From Athripsodes cinereus (lineage: Eukaryota; Arthropoda; Insecta; Trichoptera; Leptoceridae), in the NCBI GenBank assembly GCA_947579605.1, contig OX388312.1, positions 7,192,001 to 7,256,000 on the forward strand: DNA of 64,000 nt, given 5' to 3'. Shown here piece by piece: positions 1-14,248 of this stretch. Position 1 is the stretch's first letter; every line of letters starts with the position of its first letter. The position numbers were made by a program, and so were the translations under genes. The notes under the pieces were generated by a model, which had not been told where the DNA came from, did no database searches, and worked only from the letters and a program-made list of their open reading frames with translations.

Positions 1-1835
1 AAATATCATTTCATTTTACATTACAACCTAGACAAAAAGGTATTACTTGCATGAAATATATTATTTTTATATCAAAAGTAGATAGGTACATACTTTTATT
101 ATTGTCCCATTCATAGTAAGCATTGACTAAATAACTTCATATTAGATATCCATTTTGAATGTCACATGGGAAAGGTGTTTTGATTTCCCTTGCGGCTGCA
201 AAATAGTATCATTTTAGTATCGTACATTTCCATTGATATTTTATACCTGTGTTTCGATATTACGTTATATAGATTCATGCACATTGTCAAATTCATGGAA
301 CATTTCTTCAAGATATTATTATGTCTTATTTGGTGGAGATGGTTGATTCACAGAAACATTGAAACTAGATACTCTGAATAAAATTAATTCTTGTATATTT
401 TAATAATTCATTATTGTTATCTTATTCTTAAACGTGTATTGTAAAAGAGAATCTTCCAGGCTTTAAAAGAACAATAATTAACGAAGAAAGTCTTTATTAG
501 TTGTTTTCAAATATGAGTGTATTTAGTTGCGTGAAAGATATTGAGCGTATCTATTTCAGAACACCCCTAGCCGTTTTTCTTTACAGGAAGTTGAGAAAGT
601 TTTTCAAACGCGTCATTCCATCAAATAACAGAATCCTTAAAGAGACTAGAAGAAAGTAGCTGTGTAAAAATGCAAAAGAAAAACAAAAATGTTGAAATGA
701 GCTTCAAATATATTTTGTACACAACCATTTTTCACACATTTTTTTTTTATTTTTTTGCCCTACAACGATTCAATAGGTTGCACAATGTGAAGGCTTCATA
801 ATATATTCAGAGACGTGGTGACAATCGACTAATTTTTTGTCCAGCGTATTCTCTATAAAAATATATCTATTAACCATAAAATCAATCGAACACAGAGTAT
901 TTGAAAACGTGAGTTTACCACTTGTATGATACTCGTATGCAATAGGCCAATTGAAATAAACTGTCTCCACTGTGATATCATCACCCCCACATTTATCTGA
1001 AAATTCAAGGTTTTTCTTATTTATAACATAATTGCGTGATGTCTAATACTCGTTATTTTTAAATATCTTATTTTACATAATGTTATGTACTTTAACCATT
1101 ATGATATCATTGCCATACATTTATTAGGTGCTATAGTCCTAGAACTCCTAGACAGAATAATATAAACATTATTCGCGTAATGTGAGATATACCACGGTCC
1201 ATGAAGAACGTCCTTTCAAGGATAATGGATTTTGTTATTGGTTTTGTTTCCTCTTAATATCTATAAAGGAATGTTAAGATACACATGCTATGAAACAAAT
1301 ATATTAAGGCATACAAATGTATGTCGAATTATGTATTGTAGCAAACACATCTTTAAGTATTTTTTAAAGATTAAAAAGCAAAAAGATTATAATATTATCT
1401 TTATAAAAATTTAGTCTTTAGTTTCGATTATGTAGGTACAAATTCAGTTTTTTGAGGAGCTTCACCTCACAAAAACATTTTAAATATTGCATTTTTTATC
1501 TGTAGGTAATAATTTCACATAATTATTTTTCGACAATATTAAAAATCTTCAGTTATATTCGTTAGTATTTGCCATTGCAATATCTTGCCATGTAATCCAC
1601 GTGTTACATCCATTTTGAATTATTCAAAAAATATCAAACGACAATTTAAAGAATCTTAATATTCCTTACTCAATTTCCATTATGAAAGGCTTCGTGTTCA
1701 GCTTTTCGAACTCAGAAGGAATAAAAACATCGAGAATTCAATAAATAAGAAGTATTTTCTATGTTATCCGTTACTTTTTGTGTATCCATATTAAATGAAT
1801 TAAAAAACACTAAAATTTTTATACACACTATTTAA
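1..1835. other. AT-rich stretch without recognised gene
   Basis: Only short ORFs of low-complexity composition occur here, on both strands. No splice-bounded coding run, RNA gene or recognisable element end was seen. It is best read as intergenic or intronic DNA. Confidence 0.6.
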
Positions 1836-2094
1836 TCCCGTGGAGAACCCGGTAAAGAATTGGTCTCCCACTCTTCTCCATAAGTTTTCGAGTGTCCTGT
1901 AAAAGGCAGGTGTTCGAAAAAATAAGACATTTTACATCTTAAATTCAGCGATGAGGTTTGCCACCCATCCTGAATGTCTTGATTTTATATTGGCACGGAG
2001 AAGACAGCTTGCATATTTTGTATGCAGCTGGTCTGCTGGCTACCCCACTTGTGGGATATGCCGTGATGGTATAGATAGATAGATAGATATTTAT
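1836..2094 (+). repeat. Family S SINE-like element, near full length
   Basis: This is one of the best copies of the commonest repeat in the window. In order it has a head starting CCCGTGGAG, a GGTCTCCCACTCTTCT block, TTTTCGAGTGTCCTGTAAAAG, a CAGCGATGAGGTTTGCCACCC block, CTTGATTTTATATTGGCACG, and a tail GGCTACCCCACTTGTGGGAT followed by GCCGTGATGGTATAG. It ends in a GATA simple repeat (about 2070-2092). It has no protein-coding capacity. A weak B-box-like GTGTTCGAAA lies in the head, but no convincing tRNA fold does, so SINE status rests on size, copy number and the LINE-like tail. Confidence 0.8.
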
Positions 2095-2949
2095 TTTTAT
2101 TTCTGTATATAATATTGTTAAATATGTGTTGATAATGTCTCATTTAGAGACGATTAAATATTGTATACCTACAAAAATAAAAATAAATAGTGTGTATAAA
2201 TAAGAAGTCTTAACATCCCTTTTAAATGCCTACTTCAGTATGAACGATTACTTAAAATAAATCTATGTAAAAGTTTGCATACAAAATCATTACATTTATA
2301 GCTTTTTTCTCCTTTTTATAGTCAGCCATTAACATTAACTGAAATGCAATATCGTTGGAGACTTCCTCTACTAGATCTGATACTATGTACGAACCTATTA
2401 CACTGTAGTTAGATATAGGTATTCCTACTCTTACTTTTAGTATATTACAAAATTTCTATCTCCACCCTAGTGACATAGTAACAACTGGGATATGAATTGA
2501 TATACCAATTATACATTAGTTGTAGATGCTTGTATGTGAATGTATTATAAAAGCAACATACTTACATACAATGTAACCCTTCCCTCCTGGAAGAGTGAAA
2601 CAAAGTACAATATGTTAAGGTTTTCGTCACTTCGAAAAAAGCATTTTGAAAAATGTATTTTGAACTGTATATTCCTCGTGATTTTGTTTTTTATTTCAAA
2701 TTTAGAATCAAATGTCAGTGCAGAGTTTAAATTTTATCATATTATAAAACAAAAGTCGAGTCTCTCGTGGAATGAACCAAAATTTTATGTAATAAAAAAA
2801 AAACTAGAATCTTCTTACATTTATAGTTGCGCATTTTTCCATTGTTAATTTGACTTATTTATTTTTAATTTGTTTGTTTATAAATTTTTTAATTCATTTA
2901 TGGATTTTTATATTGGATATTATAAATATTTTATTAATTGCATGTTATT

Positions 2950-3092
2950 TAATTTTTACGCAGCACGCCTCGATACAGGGCAACCTAGTGAGGCTGCTGC
3001 AACATTATTGTACCCATATTGGTGATGTATTGTCTTTGATTTTGTGTGTATATATATTGATTGAATAAAGTTTATAATTATTATTATTTGAT
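2950..3092 (+). mobile_element. LINE 3' end (UTR plus TTATTA tail)
   Basis: The block with AACCTAGTGAGGCTGCTGCA, then TTGGTGATGTATTGT and TTGATTGAATAAAG, ends in an ATT-rich simple repeat. A second, more diverged copy with the same order of words sits at 4168-4290. A shared 3' UTR ending at a polyadenylation-like AATAAA and a short trinucleotide tail is typical of non-LTR retrotransposons. The open frames just upstream (2540-3068) show no recognisable reverse transcriptase motif. Confidence 0.55.
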
Positions 3093-3884
3093 GATAGACT
3101 TTAATATACGAAATAATAAAGCGAAATGACTCAATTGTTAAAAAGTTATGTTGAAATGTTAAAATAGTTCATAATATAGATGAACTTAGGTGAACTTGTA
3201 TAAAATTGTTCCTAATGTAAAAGAAAACTAGGAACAAAACTTCTGTATTCTGGATCATCAAGCAACTATCTAACCATAATATCAGAATACTATAGAATAA
3301 ACGTTTGCATTCATTTATTCATACAAACAGGGAATTCTCCAAAACAAGGGGTAGGTACGAGTAGTCAATGGACTTACTGCATGTAAATAAAATGTAGATG
3401 GTCTCCTCCATGCTTATAAAGAAAAAAGATATTAAGGATGGGATAAAATAAAACCAAAAATGCGCAAATCAAGGATTGCTTTGAATCTCAGCAGTAGGTT
3501 ATAGTGAGAAGATATAAAATCATCTACATAAAGTCTCTCATATTATGACAATATATTACTTCAGTTTGTGAATATGCGTCACCCCTCTCTCGACATTCTG
3601 CCGCCCTGATTAAAAATACGAAATACGCTCGGTAGATGTAGATATATCGATACATACCTACATAGTTTTACTAGACAAGCTAGTTTGAGAAGAATTTATC
3701 TATAATATAGTAGAAACGTTTGGAAAATGTATTTTATTTAGAAATATCTGATATCGCGTTGTATCTTTTATAGATTTGAATAAAATGAGTATTTTATATT
3801 TAATGTTAGCAAGTCGTGCAAGACACTTTTTGATGTTGATTTGGCAATTCGATGTGTGAAAAATAAACATTACGTTTTATTATG

Positions 3885-4078
3885 ACGGCCAATGTGACGC
3901 AGAGATAACACTCACGCTCACGTTGTACCGAGTTCGATTCTCGGCCAGGGCAAATGAAGAATGGGCTTATATTATTGCCCTGTGTTTGAATGTTGGTTTA
4001 TTATTTTTAATATATGTACTTATCCTTGTAAACATATGTATACGTTGGTATAAAATAAATAAAGCTCGATCCGAGTGA
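3885..4078 (+). repeat. tRNA-derived SINE
   Basis: A tRNA-like head carries a pol III B-box, GAGTTCGATTCTC (about 3930-3942). An A-box-like segment lies about 35-40 bp upstream, and GGCCAGGGCAAATGAA follows. The body runs to an ATAAAATAAATAAA stretch near 4052-4066. The CAGGGCAAATGAA junction recurs in the reverse-strand element at 9678-9898, so the two may be one family. Confidence 0.55.
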
Positions 4079-4167
4079 ATTGTCATATATTTTTTTGTCA
4101 TTTATTTGACATGACTCAAATAATACCTATTAACGTGAACAAATAAGATCTTTGAAAAAACAAACTA

Positions 4168-4290
4168 ATTATCAAATAGTGAGGCTACTGCAACTTAATT
4201 GAAGATAATTGGTGATATATTGTTTCAGCGTTTGTATATTGATATTGATTGAATAAAGAAATATTTAATAATAATAATAATAATAAAAGT
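4168..4290 (+). mobile_element. LINE 3' end with AAT tail
   Basis: This is a diverged copy of the 3' UTR at 2950-3092 (GTGAGGCTACTGCAAC, then GGTGATATATTGTTT, TTGATTGAATAAAG). It ends in an (AAT)n run at about 4267-4288. It is strongly 5'-truncated. Confidence 0.55.
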
Positions 4291-5131
4291 TTAAAGTGGT
4301 AGTTACCTATCCAGAATAATTTTCATAAATAATTTTTGTTGTGTCACTAAATAACTAAAGTGTCTTTGGATACAACATATTAAGGATAGATTTCTCATGC
4401 ATTTATTTTATTCAAGTGTCCTGTAAAAGATAGATACTTATGTACCTGAGAATGACTCCATTAAATAAGAACATCATAAGCATGCAGTTAAATCTACTGC
4501 ACTTGTCGGATATGTTCAGGAATAGACGAGAAAAATTAAATTGAAATTATTTGCTACGTACACAATTTTATAATGAGAGTTTCAAAATCTTATAAAAAAG
4601 ATCAACAAGCATTCTTTGTTTTGTAATGTTTATAGTCACGTTAAGTATGTTTGCAGATAAAAACAGTCTTTAAAAGATAAGAAGGGCTTAAGATAAACAG
4701 AGACTGATGCGACTTATAAAAAATGCGGGATATTTACATAATAATATTGCTCCATCATTATCCATTCCCTTTTTATTCTGCTACTCTTATAGTCTTTGAT
4801 TTTTATACTCTTAATTAACGAAGTTACGTCTCTTCTATCACTATTAATTTTTATGATAGTCGACAGGATTTGCATCAATTAAAAATTCTCTCTACGAATA
4901 ACAATATTATTCGCTATTAGCATATTTGCATTCGTTAAATAAGGTATTTAAAGATGTCATGACAACTTTGATTTTTTGCTTTTAATGTATAAAATCAGAC
5001 GACATTAAAATTCTAGATTTTGTGAGAATATAAACGTTTGTACTAAATATTTAAATATATTTCAAATGGCATCTACATTCATAGATAATATGCTTTACGT
5101 GTATATCTTTGTCTGATTTTTTTTCTTTGTC

Positions 5132-5236
5132 ATTTTTTATTAGCTCGGAGAGCACGACTTTCATGTTTATTATGTATGGTTAATCTGCTAGCTACCCGAC
5201 TTGTGGGAAATACCATGATAAATTAAATAGATAAAG
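5132..5236 (+). repeat. Family S copy, 3' half
   Basis: The segment matches the second half of the family S element: CGGAGAG, TTTCATGTTTATTATGT, AATCTGCTAGCTACCCGACT, then TGTGGGAAATACCATGAT and a TAGATA-like end. The head is missing. Confidence 0.6.
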
Positions 5237-8200
5237 GATCTGCATTTCTTTTTGTGTGGTACCACTTTGTATTGAAAATTTCTTTGATGTAAAAAAAGGA
5301 AGCAGGAGAAAAAAATAAATCAAAACAAAACAAAATAGGTATTTCATTTTACCACTGGTGATTTTAAAAATATTGTGTTTCGTTTTAATTTTTCATCAAA
5401 ATAAACTTCCACCAAGAACCGAGGTAAGGTAAATTAAACATTAGGAAGAAAAGAAGTCTATTTATTTCAACAATAAAAGTTAGTTAAGGTATCTGTCAAC
5501 TGATTTTTTTTAACGTTTTAAAATTAAAATTCTTTTTCAAACATGAAATTCTAATCGACAAGTGTACCTACTTAAAAAAAAGATGTTTACGTTTCTATTA
5601 CATTATAATATCAGTTTATACCTATGTAGTTACTATCTACATTTTTTCAACGTTACCTACAGAAAATAATACGATTCTATAAACAGAACAAAAGGAAAAA
5701 ATAGATGAAGCATCACAGGAAAAGATAAGAAATGTTAGAAAGCTTGTGAACAGGAGAAAAAGGAAATAGAAATATTCATGTTTCTGTAGATAGTCGATTT
5801 GTTACAAGGAAAGGTATTTCTAGGTATAAGAAAGGTATAAGAAATTCAGGTTTCCATTGCGTTAGTATTGTATTCAAGTTTTCTAACACCGAGAATACTT
5901 GTATTTTTTTAGTAAAAAATATATTAAAAAAATTGAAAACGTATGTCTTCCTCGTGTTTTGAAAACTAAGAAATTCAGAATGGGTAACATACCTCAGTAC
6001 TCAAGTGAATGAATCTCTCAATCCGTATAAATTGTTCTTGATTTTTTACGACTTCGTACAAATTCGTGTTTTTTTTTACTTCAAATTCAATAACATAGAA
6101 AATTGTTTCTTATTTACATAATATTCTGTTTCAGATTCTCTATATAATATTTAAATGCTAACGTCGTTGCGTATTTAAAATGATCCGTGTGTATAAATAA
6201 ATATTTTAAAATTTCTTGAATAAACAGCTGTTTATTATGACATTAAAATCATTTTTAAGTTAATTCATAGTAAAAAATATTAAAATGAAATCTTTCAAGA
6301 ATAATATCATATGGCATTCAAAAGTTAAAACAACAATTTAAAGGCCCAAGTCAACAGCTTTTTAAGATCGTGCCTTAATGAAAATACTCGCACGTGGATC
6401 AGTTAAATATGCAATGAATGTAATTTGTATTTATTAGTCATTATTAAATTCAATAAAATATTGATCGTACTCGTATTACTTAAAAGAAAAATAATATTTG
6501 AAATACTTCTTCGATTATCTTTCCCTGAAGGTAGAAGTGGGAGTAGTTAGTGATGATCCAAGGGATTATCTCAAACGTCTGATTATTGTGTCTTTATATA
6601 TTTTTTCATCCCATCTTTCCTGCTATTACGATACTTTCAGTCGCTCTCTCGGGGATTTTCATAATGCTTATTATTTTACCAACCGTTGCTTGCTATGGGA
6701 AGTACCTAGATTAAATGTCAAAGATAACAGTCATAATTACAATCGCAATTACATTTTTTTTCGTTTTGTATCGAATTACAATTATTGTTATTATTTTTCA
6801 TATTAAATGTAGAAAACATCTGTTTTTGTTATGCAATAGATTTTCTTTACATTATAAGACAAACTCAGATATTTATTTATTTATTTGTTACATAAAAAAC
6901 GGCACAAGTCTTTAAACAATGCAACGGTCAATTTATACGACAATTGCCAATATTTTATTTATTTAATTAGCAATAACAATCCATAAATAAGAGTTAACGA
7001 CCCTATTGTTCAAAAGGTGTTATGATTCGGGGGGTTTTCCACGATATAGCACATTTAAAGAAAAATGTCTATATTTATTTTTATCATTAAAAAATAGGAT
7101 TATCTGACTTGGTAGATTTGTTCAAGGATAATTCCTTTATAACAAAAATAATACATATCAAACCTATAAACTAATCTTTTAACTAAAAATTAAATATAAT
7201 TAAAACCATTTAAAGAATAATAAAATTAAATAAAGTAACAGTAAAACTAGTAAGAGTAATCCATACATGCATATATAATTATATGTACGCCTACATACAC
7301 ATTGATAAAAAAAATATTAAATAAGACAATTATATTCAGAACAAAATGAAAACTAATTTGGCAAAAACTTAAGTATAATGTTAGGAATGTTTTTTGAAAC
7401 ATGTATGAACAATACTTGCCATCCAAAATTTGTGACTACAAAGTAACGTCGTTGTGGAAATTTTGTAGCAACGTAGGTAAGACTCTTTACTTATAAAAAA
7501 AAGACTCGAAATTTTTTAATTCTCGATATTTTGAGGCCATTTGTTCAATACAGAACAAAAACAATGATGAAAAATAATTTCTTAACGAATGCCTACATAT
7601 CCATTACATGATTAAACAAATCAAATAAATTTGCCGAATAATTATACCTACATGGGTAGGTACTCAAAAGTTCTATTCATTAATAAATTAACAAACAGCG
7701 AGCGAAGCTTCAGAATGAATCTGATTATTTTACATGTAGGCATTATTTACCTACCCCAAAAAGAAAGGCGTATAGTTGTGATACAATTTAAAGGATATAT
7801 TAGGAACCCATAAAAGATATTGTAAAAGGTGTAAAACCCTGTAGATATACACAATTTCCACACCTCTTTAAGTGTAGTACTTTAAAAGGATTAGAATTCA
7901 ACATTATTTACTAAGGGATGAAACATTGAAATAAAATAAGAGGGTTCGGATATTTTATGTATTGTTTATCCTGGTTTAAGGGAAGGTAGGAGACTACCCT
8001 GCAACGGTTGCGGTTTCTTTTAAATGTCGTTTATCAGACGACCTCTCTTGAAAGTGGTTAGCAATTATTCAGGAAGCCTTACATACTGAATCCAGTTTTG
8101 TTGCAGTCTCCAACTATTTTCCTGGACGATCTTTTAATACTCCCTTTTATATTATCGTGGCGATAATGTTACCCAGGAGACGTGGACGACTCTGGATCGG

Positions 8201-9677
8201 CGACTTTATTACTTTCTATATCGTAAATCGACTAAAGTAATTAAAATTACTCACTTTTCTTAAATTACTGCTGTTTGTATCACTACTTAACGATGCAAAG
8301 TAACATACATGTAATGGGAATACTGTCATATTGTTATTTAGTTGTGGGCGATGAAATAATAATTTAGTTGTCCACTTGATAATATTGTTAAATATTAATT
8401 GTAATGTTTACAATCTGCATATAATTTTGAGTAGGTATATAGATAAATACTAAAACTAATATAATAGAGTCCTTAATCTACGTATAATATTTTGGTACAC
8501 AGAAACTTTTGGAGAACTTATGAAGAGAATAATGCATGGAGTAATTTATTTACGGGATAATGAGTGGACTAACTGCAAATAATTCATTTACATACGGGTC
8601 CACTAAATTGTTCCATAACAAGATTAATTTTGAAAAAAGGTAGAAGAATCCTCATATTTTATATCTAAATTGCGTTTTATTCGTGTTTTTTTTACAAATT
8701 CACATCACTTCGCTTCACTTTACCCTTCAACGCTTTACTTGGGAATGCAGGGCAGAAACCAGCCTCCCCCACTCAGAACGTCTCTTCGCCAATTGAGTCA
8801 CCTCTACTCACAATATTCCCAGTGTTATGATGTCGTTTTGATAGGAACGGTGTTTTGTGAAAATGTTATATACTTAAAAGAATGGAAGGCATATGGGGTA
8901 TTAAGTTTGCCCAAAACTGCGGCCGACCCAAAGACTAACCGATTACGTCTGTAGTAGGGCGCATCTTTGTATCAAATTCTGTTTCTGTTGTTTACCTTCT
9001 GTTTTATATGTACTTATTCGATGTGCCTGTTGGTGTTTGTTTGTTTTGAATAAATAAAAAATATTTTATAACGAAATGTAATACCGTAGACTCAATGGAT
9101 AGAAAAACTTCAACAAAAAGTTCCAACTTCACATTAGATAAAAAAATAAAAAACATCCCGACACAAGCACAATATCAACTAAGTAATTAAAACAATAAGT
9201 TTAAAGTTATATTATTATTTTGTCCATTACTATTGACAATAAATAACACTTTCCACCCTTCTGGACTCCGAACTGACCTCCACGGGGTGAGGGTGGAAGA
9301 TACGGAGTGAGCGAGGGTAGGTGGGACAACTTGATTTATTTGTTTCATAAACTCACATACCGCTTTTTTGTTTATTTTATTTTTTCCATCCCCATTGTAT
9401 AGAAAAAGTTTGTGACATGTAATTATGTTGGCGCCTTCACCTTCCACAGTATAATACTTACTATGTATTTTAATATGTAGATCGTGTACCTATTTGCTTC
9501 AGAAATCTAATACAGTTGCGTCAAAAGCTATTTATATTTTAGTTTTAATTATTTTTCAGGTATTTTACCCAATATTGAGTGATTTTGCATACGTATATTT
9601 CAAGATACAAAAATATTTGTGAAAAAGGTGCTTCAGAACCTTTAAATATTAATTATAACTGATGTTAAATCTTTTCT
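5237..9677. other. AT-rich stretch, no recognised gene
   Basis: No coding region is supported. A more GC-rich block at 8700-8960, followed by AATAAATAAAAAA near 9048, could be the 3' end of an old retroelement, but no motif identifies it. Another GC-richer block lies at 9240-9330. Confidence 0.5.
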
Positions 9678-9898
9678 ATTTACAGTTCATAAAGTTCAGT
9701 TCAGTTGGTGGACTTATCACTTATGTAATTTCTACCAGACAACCAACGTCGTTTCATTTGCCCTGAGACAGTTTCTCTACAAACACTGGATACAAAAATT
9801 TCAATTGAAAACTTGACCCAGTCGGGAATCGAACCCGGAATCTCGATGATACAAGTCCACTACTGCAATAACCGTTACACCACATGGCCTGATATTTG
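9678..9898 (-). repeat. tRNA-derived SINE, reverse strand
   Basis: On the minus strand, an A-box TGGTGTAACGGTTAT (9868-9882) and a perfect B-box GGGTTCGATTCCC (9824-9836) are spaced as in a tRNA. CCCGACTGGGTCA and a non-tRNA body containing CAGGGCAAATGAAACGACG follow. The head alone could pass for a tRNA pseudogene, but the conserved body downstream and the shared CAGGGCAAATGAA word argue for a SINE. Confidence 0.7.
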
Positions 9899-12800
9899 TG
9901 ATAAGTGTTATTATATATATTATATATTTTTATGGTTATTTAAAATTTTAAAAAATAAAATTATTAGAAAGATTTTATTACTTTTCTCAACTATAATTTG
10001 TTTATTTATTTACATATTTATCAGATACACAAATAGAAAGTTGACAAAATAGACACAAGAGGTAAAAACAATACAATGACTTGGCCAGGCCAACCCTCAA
10101 TCAAGTATGTCTACAGCAAACATAATATGTACATTATTAATGTTGATTTTATTTTCAAGTTCAGTTTAATTCTGTTATTAAAAAGTTTTCCGTCGTGTGA
10201 CTTGAAAGTGGATAGAAAAGTTTATGAGAATAATCAAACAAAAAATAGATATACAGTCTCCAATATAAGTGATTTATTTCTTCTAGTATACGTATCCGGA
10301 ATCAAAATATATTTGCCTTATTTTAATTCGCTGTTATATGCTGCATTTCTATCATCAAGCAACTCCAAATTCATCCTTAAAAATAAAGTATTTTCTTTGA
10401 ACCATAATACATGAATTATTATAAAAAATATAAGGCGCAAAACACTCAGCGCATATCCGTCAAGCGGAAGCATACTTCTAATGGTCGTATGTGAAGTACA
10501 ATATAAAATGAGTATGTTATACGAGAAAACGATTATTTTTGGAATCCCGAGCATTTTTATTATATGTACGTTAGTATTAGTATTATTATTATTACCAGAG
10601 CTATCTGCAATATATGTACGTACTTAGTTATCTATTTTTTATTTATTTTGAAATGAGAAAATTATTTTCTAGCAACACCCTATCCATAACATTTTTGTAC
10701 TTTTGCTGAAATTAATATCATGTATCCTTATAATGCTTTCATGGGATTATTTTAATAAAAGTGTATATATATGAAGATAGTTTAAAAAAACTCATTTAAA
10801 AAAGAAAATAATTACGAATTTATTTAGTGGTATAACTATGATCATTTTGAAAATTCAATTGATAAACACATTTGAAAAATTTATTTATAAAAATAATATT
10901 ACAAGTAAATATGTAATTAAACTTTTAAACTATTCATTTTTGTATTTACTTACTTCCAGTTGCCAAAAAGTTCTTGTAGAACATTGGCCTCCAAAATCAT
11001 AGACCTACAGACCTTTCAAATATCTTGAGCAGTGAATGGTCAGTCATCTTTAATATTTAGCTATTCCAGATCTCGGTAAATGTTACCCAATAGTTTTTCC
11101 TTTGGTCTGACCTCAAGTTTATCCTGCAGAATGCATTAAGTTGACCTTCCTTTTCAAAAATTTTGAACACAAAAAATTAATTCAGAGCACAATGCTATGT
11201 CCCATGGCAAAAAGCTCGGCTGGGGATGGGTTTCCAGTCACATAGCCTTTTACAATTTTTTAAAGTGAAGCCATAAATAAAATTCTTAAAAAAATCACTG
11301 TTCAAAATTGATATTGATTTTTTTATATACTATAATTAAAATTGGAGTTATTTTAATACAAAAATATATATCTACGCAAAAAGAAAATCAGAAAAGATTT
11401 TTAAAGATATCCTCTTTTCTGAACATTCAATATCAGGAATTATAATGATATTAAATTTTCATCATCATCATTTACCGAATGCACCCAAACTTCATAAAAG
11501 GTTAAACAATTATAATTTTCTTTTATTAATCTAGAATATGCTTAAAATTTGTTAATTAAGTAGTTCATTTAAATTATACTTACCTACTTACCAATGTACC
11601 TTATCATATTTTTTTATGGATGTAACAATCTTGTGCTAGCGAAAGCTCAAGAATTTTCATTACACTTATTGACGTAGGTACCTAATATTTTATTTTATTT
11701 TAACAATCTTGTCTTAAGCAAAATATTCAAGCTTAATGAATGTGATAGTATTCTTTAAAAAAAGCTTTAAATCCAATGATAAAATAGAGTGGATAGAAGG
11801 AGTCTAGTAAAACTAATTACTTCCATTCTCTCAATAAAGGTATTTTTAATTTCCTAAATGTTCTCTGCCATTACGTAAAATTCCTCTATCGATGTATCTA
11901 AAATAAAAAAGAAAATAAAATAATTCTATCGGAGGTCATTGATTTTGTCTCGAGTACTTTTAGTAATAAAGTATCAAATTTAATTCAAGTAGCCAAACTG
12001 TAACAGTTAGTGACACATGAAACAAGAAATACCCACAAAGGAACAATAACATTTATTTAAGAGAACAAATGGAAGATGATAACTTATCGATAGGTACTAC
12101 TATTTCTCTCAATTTTTTTGACTAAAATAGCTATTTGAATGTCTCTTTCATATATATCTGATACCATAAAGTGATGATATAAATATTTGCCTGATAAAAT
12201 CATTCATTCAGTCATGTTTATCATGTTTATTATGACAGTTATTAATATTGGAACAGTTGTTTATACTTTCTGCTGTATTAATGAAAAATAACATAGAATA
12301 TCTTCTATTTTGTTCTGTCCACTTGTTTGCAAATGATTGGAAAATTAAGTCTCGATTAAACCTATTAAACGTATTTTTTTTTAAAGAATTGTGACTCTCA
12401 CTGTGTAACTCCATTTTAAACCGAAACACCATATTTTTTCTAATTTAACACTGTATATAACAGTGTTCTTTTTTTGAATTTTAGTGTTTCAGTATACTAT
12501 TAAAAGTTACGTTTTTCAATACGAATAACTTCGTGATTTTCCACTGTGCATCACCTCTAGTTACTTTAATATTATATTACAGTTCGACCGCTATAACATG
12601 ACCTCTGATTCGTTCGCACCTGTAGACACCTGTACCCGCAGTACAATCAATATTTATAGAATTGCCATTGACCAGACAAATTATAGAGAATACTCCTGAC
12701 TGTCGATATTATATACCTGCCGTAAAGTAAAGATGAACCTATGCAGTAAACAAATACATATACTTAACATGTTCATATAATGTAAGCTGAGGAATATTGT

Positions 12801-13217
12801 TGAATTATAGAAATATCTGTGGGTATATTCTTATATAGGTACATAGTTTTATTGCTCAGATCAAATATCAAGTATTCGAAAAGAGTGGACTGAAATTTTC
12901 TTATATGGAAAAAAAAAACGAAAATGTACTTGATAATTTTAAGAGTTGTATTGTTATGTTTTATGAAATTATATTATATTGAAACTAAGTGTATAATATT
13001 ATCGTGGGAGGACAAAAGAAGCGTAGGAAGACCCTTAAAAAGATGAGTTGACGATATTGTCAAGATAGGAGTGTGGGAAAGTTTTGAAGAGCCCTATATC
13101 CAGCAGTGGAGAGAAGAAGGCTAGCAGTAAGTATGTAAGTTAACATTTAAGCCTCTCTATTTTAGTCTTTTTCATGAACCCAAAAACGGTGTTCTTTTTG
13201 AGTGGTGCCGTTTGTGC
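9899..13217. other. AT-rich stretch with one possible LINE scrap
   Basis: No gene is supported. At 13008-13140 (the last part overlaps into this region) the plus strand shows a degraded LINE C-terminus with several stops. Its readable pieces include R-x-P-L-x-R-W/S-x-DDI, followed by an ALYPAVERRR-like end. The GC-richer block at 10960-11240 is unrecognised. Confidence 0.45.
13008..13140 (+). mobile_element. Degraded LINE C-terminal fragment
   Basis: The plus strand reads GRPLKR-M-S/DDIVKIGVW-like after allowing for stops and shifts, then a segment meaning ALYPAVERRR and a TATGTAAGT end. This pattern (basic GRP motif, DDI, EALYPAVE/EAYVQQW end) is common at LINE ORF2 C-termini in Lepidoptera. 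The fragment is short and decayed. Confidence 0.5.
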
Positions 13218-13218
13218 C

Positions 13219-13660
13219 ATTTTTTTTTTATCAAATCTTATTTTTATTTATATATTTCAGTAAATAGTTTAACACTACTCTACTATAACACCCAAGTCCA
13301 GATACTGCACCATAGACAAACCAATTAAATATGTAAACACACGTCACAGTAGCTGTTGGAATAGACATATTGGCAACTTGGGTGTCATCATTTATCGGGG
13401 ATATTAATGTGGTGACAATTCTTACAAAATATAGATACTTAAATGAATAATAATAATTATAATATGGACAATTTGTATTTGGCGCCGTTTTATGATCCGT
13501 GACCATCTCAAGGGCGCTGTGACTTCTCCTGAACAGCAATGTTTTAAGCTTGCTCCTGAATCTGGTAGTGGGTTGTTTCTGTCTTAGATCCACTGGTAAT
13601 TGGTTCCAGGCAGTTGTATGATTGAATTTGGAAGTGTAAAAATGAAACCAATAATTACGA
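13219..13660 (-). mobile_element. 5'-truncated non-LTR retrotransposon, ORF2 C-terminus and poly-A
   Basis: The minus-strand frame at 13231-13677 contains FNHTTAWNQLPVDLR followed by TTRFRSKLKTLLF. This is the usual 'WNxLPxxLR...F+xxLKxxL' ending of reverse transcriptase ORFs in Jockey/CR1/L2-type LINEs. After that the frame becomes non-conserved UTR. On the plus strand a T-run (13220-13229) marks the poly-A end of the minus-strand element. No RT catalytic domain is present, so this is a dead insertion. Confidence 0.7.
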
Positions 13661-14248
13661 AAAAAAAACATCATCAAAAAGAAGTTAATTAATGGGCAAA
13701 AGCAAGCGATGAGTAATAAATTGTAAAATAAAAAACAACAAATTTAAAAATAAGCACCTTCCCTGTAAAAATTCTTACCTACAGTTTTTGCGATCCCACA
13801 TCTTTTTGTCACAATTTTTATGGAAGGTAAACATAATCCCTGCATATTTCTCCTGGTACCTCATATTTTATTTGATTTTAGTGTAATTTGAATTGCTTAG
13901 TACAAATGGAAAAGATATTAAAATGCAGTATTATTAAAAAAATATAAAAGATTAAGATTTACAGACACCCTGTGAAATGTCACATTCTTTAGCCAAATAG
14001 AGTCCTCTTATTCTGGTTGAAGATGTATTATGTGAATTGAGTCAACATTTGGACATTCTATGGATAAAGTTATATAGGATAGAATAATAATATTATTATA
14101 TACCTACATACCGTCTTCCATGCTGGAATTTTCACTTTGGATGCCCATTTCCATATGTTGGTAAACAGTCCGGTTATTGAACACTGACGTTTCATACTTT
14201 TGTTCATTATATTTTCTAAATCAGCGTTAACATTTTATAAATATCAAA

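Noticed and set aside
6498..6915. Overlapping ORFs rich in Y, F, N and I
   Set aside because: Composition follows the AT bias; no motif, and the frames overlap one another.
9810..9898. Functional tRNA gene on the minus strand
   Set aside because: A- and B-boxes are good, but no clean acceptor stem is visible and the transcript continues into a SINE-like body. The same applies at 3885, 32640 and 45226.
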